Notes: a model not told the origin generated them from the letters alone. A stretch of DNA of 64,000 nt from Myotis daubentonii (GCF_963259705.1 NC_081844.1:37513341-37577340); one strand, 5' to 3'; shown: positions 1 to 10,794, numbered from the stretch's first letter. Numbers and translations: made by a program.

Positions 1-992
1 ATTCTCGGAAATGCCAGTCTCCAGCATCTTGTCATGGAAGACAATTAAATGCCTTTATTATTAAGCCTCTGATAGTTGGGTATTCTGTTCCTTGCTGCCA
101 ACTGCATCTTAAGTAATATGTCTGTCTCAAGACCAGGAGATAATGTAAAGGCTTCTCTTGGTCTGGCAGCAAAGTCTGCGTCCCAATGATCATCTGATGC
201 CTGAAAGTCAATATTTCCCTTCCATCAGGTCAGACCTCCCCTGCAGCCTTTTACATGCACAGCTTTAAAAAAAAGAAGGCTGTTAACACAGTTTCCACCC
301 AACTATCAACATCATGATCACCGTCAATGTTGATGGGGCAGGTGCAGAACATATCACACCAAACCCACAGAGAAAGACAGTCAGCTCTTCCCGTCCCCAA
401 GCAAAGCACACTTGGTGAAAGAAGCAGGAAACAAAACAAGAGGAAAAGAATTCTATTCAGGTCTCATCTACTTGTTGTGGGTACAAGGGTGGACCAGGGC
501 AGCGCTGTAGATACCGTGGAGGCCTTGGCTTTGTTTCTCTGGGCTACATCCCTTCCCTAGAGGTAGAAGAGGCTGGGGGTGGGGGAGGGGGGGGCGGGGG
601 GGGGGGTGGTAAGTGCAGGTGGGTGGCAACCAGCAGGACAGGAGTTTGAGATCATAGCAGTGGATAGCAGGGCTGGGGCTCACAGGGCCTGGAGCACAGC
701 AACCCAGGCTGAGTGGATGCTGCCCGGGAGAGAAAAGAGGAAGTACGTACCTGCCTTTCTCTGACTGCTGCCCTCAGGGATGGTGTGTTCACCCAGGGAA
801 CAGGGCAGCGAAGCCCAGTGCCCACCAGGTCCTGCCAGCTCCATGTCTGCACCTCACTTGTGAAACACCTATGGACAAGCTGCCTGCTTTAACCAACCGT
901 TCTTTCATTTCACTCTCCTGATGCACGCTCCTCCTCAAACACCCTCAATGGCTCCAGCTGCCTGCAGAGTCCAGCCCAGTCGCTTTAGCCTG
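1..992. other. Unique sequence, no gene recognised
   Basis: I see no repeat family and no convincing exon here. The short open frames lack any recognisable domain. The only structure is a G-rich tract, listed separately. Confidence 0.5.
575..608 (+). repeat. G-rich tract
   Basis: This is an almost pure G run with single T, A and C interruptions. It contains at least four G-tracts of five or more, so it could form a G-quadruplex on the + strand. Confidence 0.8.
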
Positions 993-1000
993 GTCCTCTA

Positions 1001-1288
1001 CAGTAGCTATTTTCAACCTTTATCATCTCATGCCACATATGAACTAATTACTAAAATTCTGGGGCACACCAAAAATGATATATTTTGCAAATCTGACAAG
1101 AAATATAGGCATAATTTTGAGTTATTCACACTGGATGGCTATTACTGTGTTGGCTGTTGTCATTTATTTTTATTTGACAATCTAAAGGAAAAGAGATCAG
1201 TGCCCCTGACTAAACAGTCAAGTATTGCATGTTTTAAACATTCTTGTGGCACACCAGTGGGTCTCAGCACACTGGTTGAAAATCACTG
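1001..1288. mobile_element. Non-autonomous hAT-like DNA element (MITE)
   Basis: The two ends form imperfect inverted repeats: CAGTAGCTATTTTCAACC on the left, and on the right a tail whose complement reads CAGTGATTTTCAACC. Just inside both ends lies a GGCACAC/GCCACAT motif, so the terminal region is palindromic. The interior is AT-rich and codes for nothing. The end sequence and the roughly 290-bp length fit non-autonomous hAT elements. The flanking 8-mers are only weakly alike, so the target duplication is eroded or my boundary is off by a few bases. Confidence 0.65.
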
Positions 1289-1905
1289 CTCAACAAGATC
1301 ATCCCAGCCCACTAGCCTTGCCTCCCCCATAGCTCTGCCATGTACCCCAAAGGTCAAAGGCAGTCCAGGCACTCAGGTGTGGGCAGCCCATGAAAAAAAC
1401 TGCTAACGCTCCCAAGGATGTCTCTGACTCCCTCTTCCTCAGCGTGCTGCATCCCACCGTCTCCTGTCCTTGGCTCCAACAGGGGACTCTACAGGCTTTG
1501 TAAAGAACCCCGAAGCAGCTGGAGCACATCTGTCTGGGCTGAAATGCTGCTGGGAGCCCTGGGGGAGCCACAGGCTAAGCTGCTCAGATGATGCAAAGCT
1601 ATTTGGTCATGGTCCCCTGGCCCAGTGAAAAAGAGCAGCCATGCCCACCGTGGCCTGGTGGGCCTCTCCCAGGCTGAGGGACACCCATTTACATGCCCAA
1701 AAGGAGCAAGGCTGGTGGGCTGGGGTGATACTGTAGAACAGCAAGGAGTCATTCTTCTTAAACTGTTGTCTAAAGTGTTAAGGGGTTTGTTAGCATAGAC
1801 AAGGAGCCAGGCCCAAATTATACCTCTACCAGAAAGTCAATAGATGTGGGTTGGTCCTATTCTGTAGCTTCTTGGACTTTGGCAAATCACTCCACAGTCA
1901 ATCAA
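1289..1905. other. Unique sequence, no gene recognised
   Basis: GC-moderate sequence without a recognisable repeat or exon. Overlapping open frames on the minus strand look like chance. Confidence 0.45.
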
Positions 1906-1909
<4 letters not shown>

Positions 1910-1972
<63 letters not shown>

Positions 1973-1976
1973 CTCT
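1910..1976 (+). repeat. (TC)n microsatellite
   Basis: A CT dinucleotide run with three single-base interruptions (TTT or TGT steps). It is directly preceded by ATCAATAAAT, which resembles a SINE tail, so it may be an expanded tail of an otherwise lost VES copy. Confidence 0.9.
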
Positions 1977-2044
1977 GAAAAGAAATGGGGGCTGGTAGAA
2001 ATAACATCAAGCTATGAAATAAGACAATTTGGGTTCAAAATTGG

Positions 2045-2412
2045 TCCAAATTGTTCTACAAATGCCTGACCAGCATGCCTCAAAATGGTCAAGGTCATCA
2101 AAAACAAGGAAAGTCTGAGAAATTGCCATAGCCTGGAGGGATGTAAGGAGACATGGTGACTAAAAGCAATATGGATGGGTTCCTGAAACAGAAAAGGAAC
2201 GTTAGAGAAAACAAAGGTAATTTGAATAAAGTATGGAGTTTCGCTAATAATAATGTGTTGATATTTGTTCATTACTGTGGCAAAGATTCCATACTAATGT
2301 GAGGTGCTAATCATAGGAGAAACTGGGTGTGGAGTATGTGGGAACTCTCCGTAACATCTCTGCAATAAGTCTGTAAACCTAAAACTGCTCGAAAATAAAA
2401 TGTTTATTATAA
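2045..2412 (+). mobile_element. Old L1 3' UTR fragment
   Basis: This resembles the 3' UTR of old mammalian L1 (L1M group). It has the GGAGACATGGTGACTAAA block, the GTGGGAACTCTCCGTAAC block near the end, and the terminal CTGTAAACCTAAAACTGCTC followed by AAAATAAA and an A/T-rich tail. No ORF2 remains, so it is severely 5' truncated. Confidence 0.65.
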
Positions 2413-2434
2413 TATAGTAATAGTAGTAACTAGT

Positions 2435-2835
2435 CCCAGGCACTTCATAGTGGTGTGACTTCGGGAAAATTATTTCCCTCCTCTAAGCCTCAGTTCCACT
2501 TTTTTAAAAAGTATATATATTTTATTGATTTTTTACAGAGAGGGAGGGAGAGGGATAGAGAGTTAGAAACATCGATGAGAGAGAAACATCAATCAGCTGC
2601 CTCCTGCACGCACCCTACTGGGGGTGTGCTGGCAACCAAGGTACATGCCTTTGACCAGGATCGAACCTGGGACCCTTCAGTCCGCAGGACGATGCTCTAT
2701 CCACTGAGCCAAACTGTTTAGGGCCTCAGTTCCACTTTTATAAAATGGGATAATATTGGTCTCATGTGGTGAGGCAGCGCAAGTACAATGCTTTCTTAAC
2801 ACAATGCCTAGCACACAATCGGCACTCATTAAACA
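2435..2835 (+). mobile_element. MIR SINE split by a VES insertion
   Basis: The left part (to 2503) contains the MIR core signature TGTGACTTCGGGAAAATTA followed by CCTCAGTTCCAC. The right part (from 2740) continues with ATAAAATGGGATAATA and the MIR tail with GCCTAGCACACAATCGG. Removing the VES SINE and one target copy restores a continuous MIR, which fixes the order of insertion. Confidence 0.7.
2504..2722 (-). mobile_element. VES SINE (tRNA-derived, bat)
   Basis: A full-length SINE in reverse orientation. From right to left it has the tRNA-like head (TGGCTCAGTGG-type A box and GGTTCGATCC-type B box), the CAGGAGGCAGCTGATTGATG body, the pyrimidine-rich region and an AT-rich tail. It is flanked by a perfect 17-bp target duplication, GCCTCAGTTCCACTTTT, at 2487-2503 and 2723-2739. 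That is the mark of L1-driven insertion. Confidence 0.92.
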
Positions 2836-2942
2836 CCCCTTTTTAAAGTCCCAGCCAAGAATGGTACTTATGACTCAATAATAACATCTTAACTAGGCCA
2901 TATTTATAATATTTCCTTGTTTTCAAAAAATGTCCTACATAG

Positions 2943-2999
2943 CTTCTTCTTCTTCTTTTTTTTTGGGGGGGTGGGGGGGTGGGGAGGTGGGGTGAGGGG
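2943..2999 (+). repeat. (CTT)n/poly-T next to G-rich tract
   Basis: A CTT/T run (2943-2964) abuts a G-rich tract (2965-2999) with several runs of four or more G. It is low complexity and could form a G-quadruplex. Confidence 0.8.
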
Positions 3000-3214
3000 T
3001 CCAATATCAAGGCTTATGATTTCCATCCCACTGTCAGGCATCTTTATTATCCTTTAGTCTAAAATAGAGGTCTCCACCCCTCTTTTCTTTCTTTCTTTCA
3101 TGACATTGATGCAAAGTTAAATGGGACACTCAGAAGCTTCCTATCACAGCAGGGATATAAGTGAGGCTGAAACAAGCGATGTGATCATAACCCTCTGCTA
3201 TGCCATGCCATGCC

Positions 3215-3415
3215 ATGCCTAGTAGATGCTAGGAATTTTGCTATGCACACTGCATACATTGCCTCTATATTTCTCAGCAACCCTACCGCCCTATTTCACA
3301 GATGACAAAACTGAGGCTCAGAACAGGTAAGTGACTTGTCCCAAGTCCCACAGCAGTTACCAATAGAGCTGGAATTTGCACTCTGGCTCCAAACTCATGC
3401 TTCCTCCCACACACC
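3215..3415 (-). mobile_element. MIR SINE
   Basis: Reverse-orientation MIR. It has CAGCAACCCTACCG, then CAGATGACAAAACTGAGGCT, then AAGTGACTTGTCCCAAG and the CACAGCAG core. The match is diverged but covers most of the element. Confidence 0.75.
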
Positions 3416-3650
3416 ACATTCCCTTCAGGGAGCTTCTACCTATGGGGAGAGACTGGCCTGGAAACAAGCCATGACAACAATACAATGGCAATAGTGCCAT
3501 TACACCAGCAAGTGAGGGATGCCAGAGGAACCAGGGGAAAGGACATGTGGACTCTCAAGGGAGACCAACAAGGCTCCCCAGACAGGGGAGGTGGCCTCCT
3601 GCCTTGCAGCCACAGAACAGTTGGGCACTGAGGAGAGTCCCGAGTGTTTT

Positions 3651-4110
3651 CATTCATTCATTCATTCATTCATTCATTCAGCAAATATTTATGGAGCTTC
3701 TACTTAGTACCAGGCCAGTCCTAGCTGATAAGGATACACCAGAGAACAAAAGGGACAAAGACCCCTGGCTGCATGGAATTTATAATCTAATTGAGAAGGA
3801 GACAATAAACAAATAAGTGATACAGATGGTGATGAGTATTGCCCAGAAGAATAAAGCAGAGAGAGGACAGGAAACACCTGGGGTCAGGGGGTTGTGATTT
3901 TCAATAGATGAAAAGGCTTCCCTGAGGTATCTGAAGGAGGGAGTGAGGGGAGCTGGCAATAAGAGTAACAGGAAAAGAATATTCCAAGTAGAGAAAGCAG
4001 CCAAGACAAAGGGTAAGGTGTGGCTGGAACCAAGAAAGTGCCAGGCTAAGGGGCCCCTGAGGGGCCACACATGGTAGTGGGGCAGTAGCATGATAAACCT
4101 CTGGGTGCAG
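3651..4110 (-). mobile_element. (CATT)n plus L2-like 3' end, antisense
   Basis: It begins with a (CATT)n run (3651-3680), the complement of the GAATGAATG tail typical of L2. This is followed by CAAATATTTATGGAGC, GTACCAGGCCAG and the GATACACCAGAGAACAAAA block seen in antisense L2-type 3' ends. The later part, with GAAAGCAGCCAAGACAAAGG, also fits this old element class. The exact subfamily was not determined. Confidence 0.6.
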
Positions 4111-4444
4111 TGAAACAGCTCAGGCCTGTTTGTGCTGGACACCATGCTGCAAGCTTGGGGTCCATCAGTGTGCCAATGACAGGAGCCTTTACTTATTAAG
4201 GACCCTAGTGAGGAGAATTTGGCACATGGCAGGCAGGGCATTGAACCCTTATCAGAGCATATGGAGAAGAAGTCCACCTATTTCAGCTGTGCCTAGGGCC
4301 AGCCCTGCAGAAGCTATCCTTGGCCTGGCATTCTGGGCTGCAGGAACCCACCATACTCCATACCCAACCCTGACTGCTGATGGGGGGACACATGGGAAGG
4401 TGAGGCCCAAGCCTCTTTGGGATCTCAGCTGCTAGAGAACAGCT

Positions 4445-4655
4445 GTGCAGGTACATCTCACCTGGCAAGTTACTTAACTTCTCTTTGCCTCCATTTTCTC
4501 ATCTGTGAAATGGGATGAATAATGGCCCCTACTTCATAAGAAGGATTACATGACAGTAAAGTGTTCACACCATTTGCACACAGTAGGAGCTCAACAACTG
4601 TGCATGCTATCATTATTAGTGTAGTTGCTACTGCTGCTATTATTATCATTATTTT
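4445..4655 (+). mobile_element. MIR SINE
   Basis: Sense MIR: GCAAGTTACTTAACTTCTCT, CTCATCTGTGAAATGGGATG, the ACACAGTAGGAGCTCAACAA block and a tail rich in TATTATTAT. Near full length from the core to the 3' end. Confidence 0.8.
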
Positions 4656-5100
4656 TATTGACAGTAACCTAAACTACACTCTTAGTCTACCTAAGAGTTT
4701 CCAGCACCAAGGGGGGAGGGAGAAGAGCTATAGACATGTAAACAATGGAAAAGGTACTCCCTTCCCTCCATGTACCTGCCCCCCAGCTATGTGCCCCCTC
4801 CATGGTCCTCTCCTTCCCTCCAATCTAGTGCCCCACTTTTCTCTGGATTATCTTGGTTTCAGTAGCCTGCCCTGCTATCTATCAGAAATGAATACATTCT
4901 ACCTCAAGCCAGGTCACCTCTAATGGATTGCGGTAATACACGCAATTCCATTCTCAAGCCCTCAGCACTCCCAGGAACTCTTTCATCCAAGGCCTTGCTG
5001 ACCCCCCTGACCCCCCAGGAAAGAGGGGGTGAGTGCCCTGCTGAGTGGCAGTGTCTGGGCTTTTAAGTCATAAGGGCCCCTCTACATCTGTAGGCCACCC
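4656..5100. other. Unique sequence, no gene recognised
   Basis: C-rich, moderately GC. No repeat or exon recognised. Confidence 0.4.
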
Positions 5101-5400
5101 TTACCCTCAGTTTGAAAATAAAAATGAGGTCAGAGAGGGGAAGTGAATTTCCCAAGGTCACACACAGGTTGGAGGCCAAGTTGAAAGGGGAACCTAGGTT
5201 TCCAAGGAGGCATGTATTACGTGCTTACTAAACACCAGGTATTTAATCTTCATAGCAACCCTAGGGGCAGGTACCATCAATACCTCTGCCTTACAGAGAA
5301 AGATACCCAGGCTCAGAGAAGTTACAGAGCCTACCCAAGGCCTCCTATTAGACGTAGGTAGATGCGGGAATAGGAGTTGAGAATGTTGACTTGAACCACC
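5100..5400 (-). mobile_element. Two adjacent MIR-like fragments, antisense
   Basis: One piece (5100-5205) shows ATGAGGTCAGAGAGGGGAAG and CCCAAGGTCACACACAGG. A second (5215-5400) shows CACCAGGTATTTAATCTTC, CAGGCTCAGAGAAGTTACAG and CCCAAGGCCTCC. Both match the antisense MIR core, so these are two insertions or a tandem fragment. Confidence 0.6.
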
Positions 5401-5878
5401 CTGTGGTTTATAGGAGGAAAGGAAAGGAGGTCTGTAGGGGAAGAGAAGGATTTACCACAGCACGTCACAAAGTGCAGTCTAGGAAGACGGACTCAGAAGG
5501 CCAAAGAGGTAACGCCCAGGAAACACGGCTGTGTGTGTTTATTTGAGATGCTGGTCTGTGGCTCTCCAGCTGCCTGTAAGGGCTGTCTCACTCAACCTGG
5601 CCAACACAGGCCCCAGACGGCAAAGGAGAACTGACTTTCGTACCAGCAATTTGTCGCCAGGGATATAGTAAGAGAGACACTTAATAACTGGCCCCTTTTT
5701 GTGAAACCTCAGTGCCTAGATCTGGCCCGGATCTGTGTTGCTGAAAGCAACCACGCCATCCATTCATCCAGAACTAGTGGAGAGGGGTGTGCGTCCTCGC
5801 AATTAGTATGGAAACTGACGCCCACATATTTATAGCAATACTCCACCCTTGCTTTGCAGAATGAATTAAACAAAAATC
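5401..5878. other. Unique sequence, no gene recognised
   Basis: No repeat or exon recognised. The sequence turns AT-rich just before the next SINE. Confidence 0.45.
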
Positions 5879-5892
5879 AAAACCCACTTAAG

Positions 5893-6105
5893 CCTCGCCA
5901 GTGTGCCTCAGTGGTTGAGCATCATCCCATAAACCAGGAGGGCACGGTTTGATACCAGGTCAGGGCCCATGCCCAGGTTTCAGACTCCATCCCCAGTAGG
6001 GGGAGTGCAGGAGGCAGCTGATCAACAATTCTCTCTCATCATTGATGTTTCTCTCTCTCTCTCTCTCCCTCTCCCTTCCTCTGAAATTAATAAAAACATA
6101 TTTCA
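5893..6105 (+). mobile_element. VES SINE
   Basis: Sense copy with head GCCTCAGTGGTTGAGC (A box), a degenerate B box, CCCCAGTAGGGGGAGTGCAG, the CTCTCATCATTGATG block, a CT-rich stretch and a tail ATTAATAAAAACATATT. It is flanked by the 14-bp duplication AAAACCCACTTAAG at 5879-5892 and 6106-6119. Confidence 0.92.
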
Positions 6106-6119
6106 AAAACCCACTTAAG

Positions 6120-6470
6120 AGGGGCCCCTTAAGTAGAAAGGATTTGCTATATGAAGTCAGAGGGCTATAGAAGGACCTCTGAGGCTTGCTGTCTATGGCC
6201 CTGTCTTCCTGTCCCCCTGTATCCAAGCCAGTGCTGGGGGGGTGGGGGGGGGGGAAGAGGGGGTCCCTGTGAGGCCACCAATCTCCTCCAGCATCTGCTC
6301 TGATCCTCCAACATCCGGGCCTGTACAACAGGCCCAAATCATTCCCAGGCCACTGTGTGAAAACTCAGCTTTGTCCAAACACTGCTTTACTCACACAGCA
6401 GACAGGCCTAGTGGGCCAGAAGGGATGTGTGAAGCTCTCCAGATCCATCATAATCTGCGTGTTTAAGGTC
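6120..6470. other. Unique sequence with a G-run
   Basis: No gene or repeat family recognised. A G-rich tract with single T or A breaks lies at 6236-6263. Confidence 0.45.
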
Positions 6471-6900
6471 CCCAAATGCTCATTTAGACAACCCACATTT
6501 TCTAACAGCTAGTAAATACTCTGGGACAGGGTCAGCATTTTTAAAGGTCTTGAAATAGCTCATCTGCATAATCCATATTTTCAGAGCCCCTAAGCATTTG
6601 TCCTACCTACATAATCTCAATCTTCATTATGCATGAGGAAAAAATAAAAAATAAAGGCTCCCAAAGAGCGTAGCAGCCCTTCACATCCCTTCTGGGAGAA
6701 ATTGATTCTTGTTTTTAAAAATGACCACATTTTCAAAAGCAGGCACGGAGCTAACCACAAAAGCAAAATATTTAAAGGGCAGCTGTTAACCTGTGTAGGC
6801 CAGCAAATGTCCTTTCCTTAAAGGCAGGAAAATCCCCCTGCGAGCTCCCAAAGATACTAATTACACAACTGGCCCGGCAAACCTTTCAATTAAGGTTGGA
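6470..6900. other. Repeat-free AT-rich block, possible conserved non-coding element
   Basis: No interspersed repeat is recognisable across about 430 bp. The base composition is AT-rich, with several TAAT/ATTA homeodomain-type cores and an ATTATGCAT octamer-like site near 6629. This is the profile of a developmental enhancer, but without an alignment that is only a suggestion. Confidence 0.25.
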
Positions 6901-7515
6901 GCCCTCGCCCTGCCCGCTTCTCCCTCCCTCATTGGGTCCCTCCAGGAGGCCAAGAAGAGCACGGGTCCCCAGAACATCTTTTTCAGCATCACTTTTCCAG
7001 AGTCAGTCTCAGCTCAGAGGCTTTGCCGGGGAAAGAAAAGGCAATTATGCTAGGAGGAATTTTCGTCTCAGCATTGTGGGCTGCTCAGCCCAGACCTGGG
7101 GTAAAGCCTTTGACGAGTGGGCAACAGGAACGTGGAATCCTGCAGTCACCGGGATAAAGCTCCAGGGGACAGGGCGAAAACGCCCCACGAGGGTGAATGT
7201 AAGACAAGAAAGACCCATACTGCTGCCTCTCTGCTCTCTTGGAGGGGAAAACTACCTGTCCTGTTAGAAAGGATAACCAAATTCCGGAACACGTACAACC
7301 ACAGACAAAACATGGAAGGCCCTCCCCAGTATAATCACACATCCCGTATGATTCCGTTCCTACAAGCTTCTAAAGCAGGCAAATCTAACCCATGATGAGA
7401 AGCCAGGCCCCTGGTCATCCTGGGGTTAGGGCTGGAAGGAAGATGTGTCGCAGTTGTAAGGTGCAACTAACAGCTGTTTAGCTGGGTGTGTTCTCTCTGG
7501 GGGAATGCCCAGCGC
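6901..7515. other. Unique sequence, no gene recognised
   Basis: Moderate GC and no recognised repeat. The 123-codon frame at 6896-7267 has no recognisable domain. Confidence 0.4.
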
Positions 7516-7519
7516 TACA

Positions 7520-7522
7520 TAT

Positions 7523-7573
<51 letters not shown>

Positions 7574-7585
7574 TTATTTATTATA
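7520..7585 (+). repeat. (TTTA)n microsatellite
   Basis: An uninterrupted ATTT/TTTA tetranucleotide run over about 60 bp, slightly degenerate at its right end. Confidence 0.95.
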
Positions 7586-7647
7586 AATTCCTTCAGTTCC
7601 AGTTTCAACTTCTCCACTGTTTCTCCTGGCACTGACTGTTCTTAAAC

Positions 7648-7677
7648 ACCCCCCCCCCAACCCCAACCCCCACCCCG
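7648..7677 (+). repeat. C-rich tract
   Basis: Runs of C broken by AA or A (CACC, then nine C, AACCCCAACCCCCACCCC). This is i-motif or minus-strand G-quadruplex type composition. Confidence 0.85.
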
Positions 7678-7679
7678 CT

Positions 7680-8519
7680 TTTCCCCTCTGAGCACATCCG
7701 GGATGCCCAACTATCTGTGAAAAGGGATTACTCTTCCTTTGCCCAGATGTTTGATTTAGGAAAGGCCTCGGGGGAGGGGAATATTTATAGCAGCGAGGAT
7801 GTTTCTAAATGGACTGGGTGTTCTTTGCTGCTCTTACCTGCTAGAAACCCCCTCACCTTAGAGAGGGGTACCTGGAGAGGCGGGGGAGTTGGCAGAGAAA
7901 CTCAGCAGGTCTGGCGAGGAGGGTTGTCCTCCTTTGAGCGTCTTTGAAGCTGGGAACGGGCTCCAGGCCAAGTGGCTCTGGGCTTCTCCAGCCTCGGGCA
8001 GACCGCAGGGCTGGCTGAACTTGAGACCCACAGCCAGCCCTGCAGCGACGCGGTGAGTTCACAAATGGAAGGAAGCGGGTGGGGTAGAGAAAGCTGGGGC
8101 GGGGCTGCGGGAGGGAGACAGGGGCCTGAGTCCGGGTGAGAAAAGGAAAACGGAAGTTGAAAGAGGGAAAATTGGCCTGTACTGAGGGTGGGCTGGGCGC
8201 TTTGGCAACCATTCTGACGTAGGCTCTTTCTCTAAATCTCGGCTGTCCCTGACCCGGCTGCTGTGGGACGGCCAGGGAGAGCAGAGGAGAGCAGAGGTAC
8301 TTGGACAAAGTCTCCTCAGATCTTGGGCTAACACCTAGCGCTTCCTGCTCCCGCACCCCACCCCCACCCCACCCTGCAGCCCACTGGCCCAGATGAAGTC
8401 CACCCATCATTACCTTCTATGTCTAGTGAGCCCTCCTCAGGACGACCCTAGGGCCCCATGACCTGGACACCTCCCCTGGGACAAGCGCCCAGGCAGGGTG
8501 GGTGGGAGGGATGGAGACG
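7680..8519. other. GC-rich flank of the CpG island, no exon assigned
   Basis: GC content climbs towards the island. No interspersed repeat was recognised, which is notable in a repeat-dense window. Open frames on both strands, including 185 codons on the minus strand at 7853-8410, are proline- and serine-rich and look like GC-driven chance frames. A 5' exon or promoter flank is possible but not shown. Confidence 0.35.
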
Positions 8520-8890
8520 AGACTCGATGAAGATCCCGATGATGAAGATCTTCCTCCACGCCCACTCTGTCCCCTTCGCTCTTTGCCCTTCGCCCCCTGC
8601 CCGGGGTGAAAAGAGTCTGAGCTCCACCCAGCAAGTCAGTGCAGCAGCTTCGAGTGACGTCGTGCGCCCCCGGCTGGCGACTTAGGGTGAGTGTGCTCGA
8701 GGTGCGCAGGCACCTCTCTCGCTTGGGATCCCTCCACACCGGGAGTCCGAGACCTTTCCGGCTTCGCCCAGAGCCTGGCTGCTTCGCCTGCGCCCTTCCA
8801 AACCCAAGGCGCGTGGGCTGTCGCCAGGAAGTCCCACTACGCGCCGCTAGAGCGCCACCCGCCAGCTGGCTGCGGATGCACGGAAGCCCT
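8520..8890. promoter_or_regulatory. CpG-island-like block, candidate promoter
   Basis: By hand count there are about 30 CpG dinucleotides in roughly 365 bp of about 63% GC. That is close to the number expected by chance, whereas the rest of the window is strongly CpG-depleted. A CRE-like TGACGTCG lies at 8655-8662. A donor-like GTGAGT lies at 8687-8692, after CGACTTAGG. Further TGACGTA half-sites lie at about 8214 and 8965. CpG islands usually mark promoters of broadly expressed or developmental genes. No coding exon can be tied to it, so its direction and target gene are unknown. Confidence 0.6.
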
Positions 8891-9190
8891 CCCCCATCAC
8901 TCGTCCTGGCTTAGAATTACATCATCCCCCCTGGAGCCCCCACCCGGCGCCTTAGCCTCCGCAGCTGACGTAGGAGCTCCTCTGTGTCCCTGCCTGCTCT
9001 CTGCCCCTCTCCTCCACACCCAGGCTTGAAGCCAGCATCTCTGCCTACACACCCCCTCATCTCTTCCTGCGCGGAGCCTGCAAGACCCGCAGCCAATCTA
9101 GCCTCCTTATCCTCTATTTTCCCAGTTCCTTCCTCGCTTCCACCTCCTCTCAGACCCTCCAGCGCCCAAAACCTGAGCGAGTCACCTTTC
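8891..9190. other. C-rich downstream flank of CpG island
   Basis: CT/C-rich sequence with no repeat recognised, falling back to ordinary CpG density. Confidence 0.4.
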
Positions 9191-9391
9191 AGATGATTGA
9201 TAGATCGGTATAGAGATTGATAAATGGATGGATAGATATAGATGGATGATGGTTATAGATGATCGATACATATAGACAATATAGACAGAAATGAGAGAGA
9301 TGATAGATAAATAGGTAGATAGGTAGGTAGGTAGGTAGGTAGATGATATTTAGATAGATAGATACATACAGATATACATATACCTATATAC
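9191..9391 (+). repeat. Degenerate (GATA)/(GATG)/(GGTA) tetranucleotide region
   Basis: Mixed tetranucleotide repeats: GATAGATA, ATGGATGG and a clean (TAGG)n stretch around 9312-9340. It is an old, diverged microsatellite cluster. Confidence 0.85.
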
Positions 9392-10720
9392 ACTGAGGGG
9401 ACAACCCAGAACCCAGGGCCAGGACAGTACTCATGCTTTCACAACCAGCATCACAGAAATGAAGCTGCAGGGTCCCAGCTGCAGAAGCTGTGCAAACTGT
9501 AAAGTGCTCTGAGCCCCTCTGTAATTAACCACAGCAGCAGCTTAGCCTGGAAGCCCAAGTGCTGCTTGCAGATGGTGTGAGCACAGCTCCAATTCTGCCG
9601 GGCTTGCCTGCGGCACCACGGGATTAATTCATCCATTCTCTCCATAAGCATCCGCTGAACCTGAAGTAACCACACACTGCTGGGTCCTCCCCTGAGACCC
9701 ACAGGGCATGTGCCTGCTCGCTAGGGGCTGCCATTCTGGTGGGCATCAGACTCCCACACAGTACCTCCCAAGGGGTAGGTGCCCTGGAAGAGGTTAAGGA
9801 TGGAGAATTATGAAGCACATGGGAGGGAAAGCATTTGTCCTGGGTCTTGAAGAATGGGTTGGGGATTCCAGGAGAAGGAAAGTAGAGGCACCAGGAAGGA
9901 CCCATCTCTCTGGGATGGGGAACAGTTTGGGCAGGACTGGGTCACGGCGCCCCGAGGCGGTGGTGGGTGATGGGTATAGATGGTGCTCAGAGAGGAGGAA
10001 AGGGTTGCCTGAGGCCAAGTTGAGAGGGCCCCTGACATCCAGGCTGTTTCTTCTGTTCCTGTGTCCCCTGCCTGACCTGTCCCCAGGTACCTTAGGTGAC
10101 ATAAGGTGAACCCCCAGGCCTCTTGGCCAGGTCTTCAAACTATGGACACGTGACCCTCTGAGAGTCAATCAGCCGTCCTGTGGGAGAAGCTCCAATGTCA
10201 AAGCAGGCCTTCCATCTCTCTGACCTAAATCCTCCTACTCACCCAGGTTCAGCCTCCCCCGCAGGGTGACTCAGCTCCTGGCTCCCTTCCTGCCACCAGC
10301 GAGATGTGTAACTGGTCACCATAGTGATCCCAAGACGTCATACCTACCTTCTCTGATGAGACCTGGATGTCTAAGTTGCTCCCGCAATGAAAGCCTGTGC
10401 ACAGCCTGCAGAGGTGCTGTTTCTGACAGGCCGCATCTCGGGGCCTTCGTCCCTGCATGAACTCAGGGTGGGGGCAGTGGTAGGGAGGGGGAGACCTGAT
10501 GACAGGTTCCCCCACCAAGGGGACTCTAGGCTGGTATTTCTCTCCGTAACATTCAGGTCTTCAGAGGGAGGGGGACAAGGAACATGAAGGCAGGGGCTGA
10601 GAACTACCATCAAAGCTTGGTGTCTATGGAAGACTTCCCACTCTTCCAGGCAATGGCACATACATTCAAGAATACATTTGGAAGAGATGCTTGTTTGTCA
10701 AATGTTATTATTCTCATCAA
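9392..10720. other. Unique sequence, no gene recognised
   Basis: About 1.3 kb without a recognisable repeat or exon. The 124-codon minus frame at 9794-10168 and similar frames have no recognisable domain. Confidence 0.4.
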
Positions 10721-10722
10721 AG

Positions 10723-10723
<1 letters not shown>

Positions 10724-10771
<48 letters not shown>
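10724..10771 (+). repeat. (AC)n microsatellite
   Basis: About 24 uninterrupted CA units, long enough to be polymorphic. Confidence 0.97.
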
Positions 10772-10772
<1 letters not shown>

Positions 10773-10794
10773 CACCAACATATTCTTTCTGAAA

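Noticed and set aside
7853..8410. 185-codon minus-strand frame beside the CpG island
   Set aside because: Composition is that expected from GC-rich non-coding DNA. No domain or signal peptide, and overlapped by another frame on the same strand.
9191..9391. CRISPR-like or satellite array
   Set aside because: Only degenerate tetranucleotides. No spaced unique spacers.
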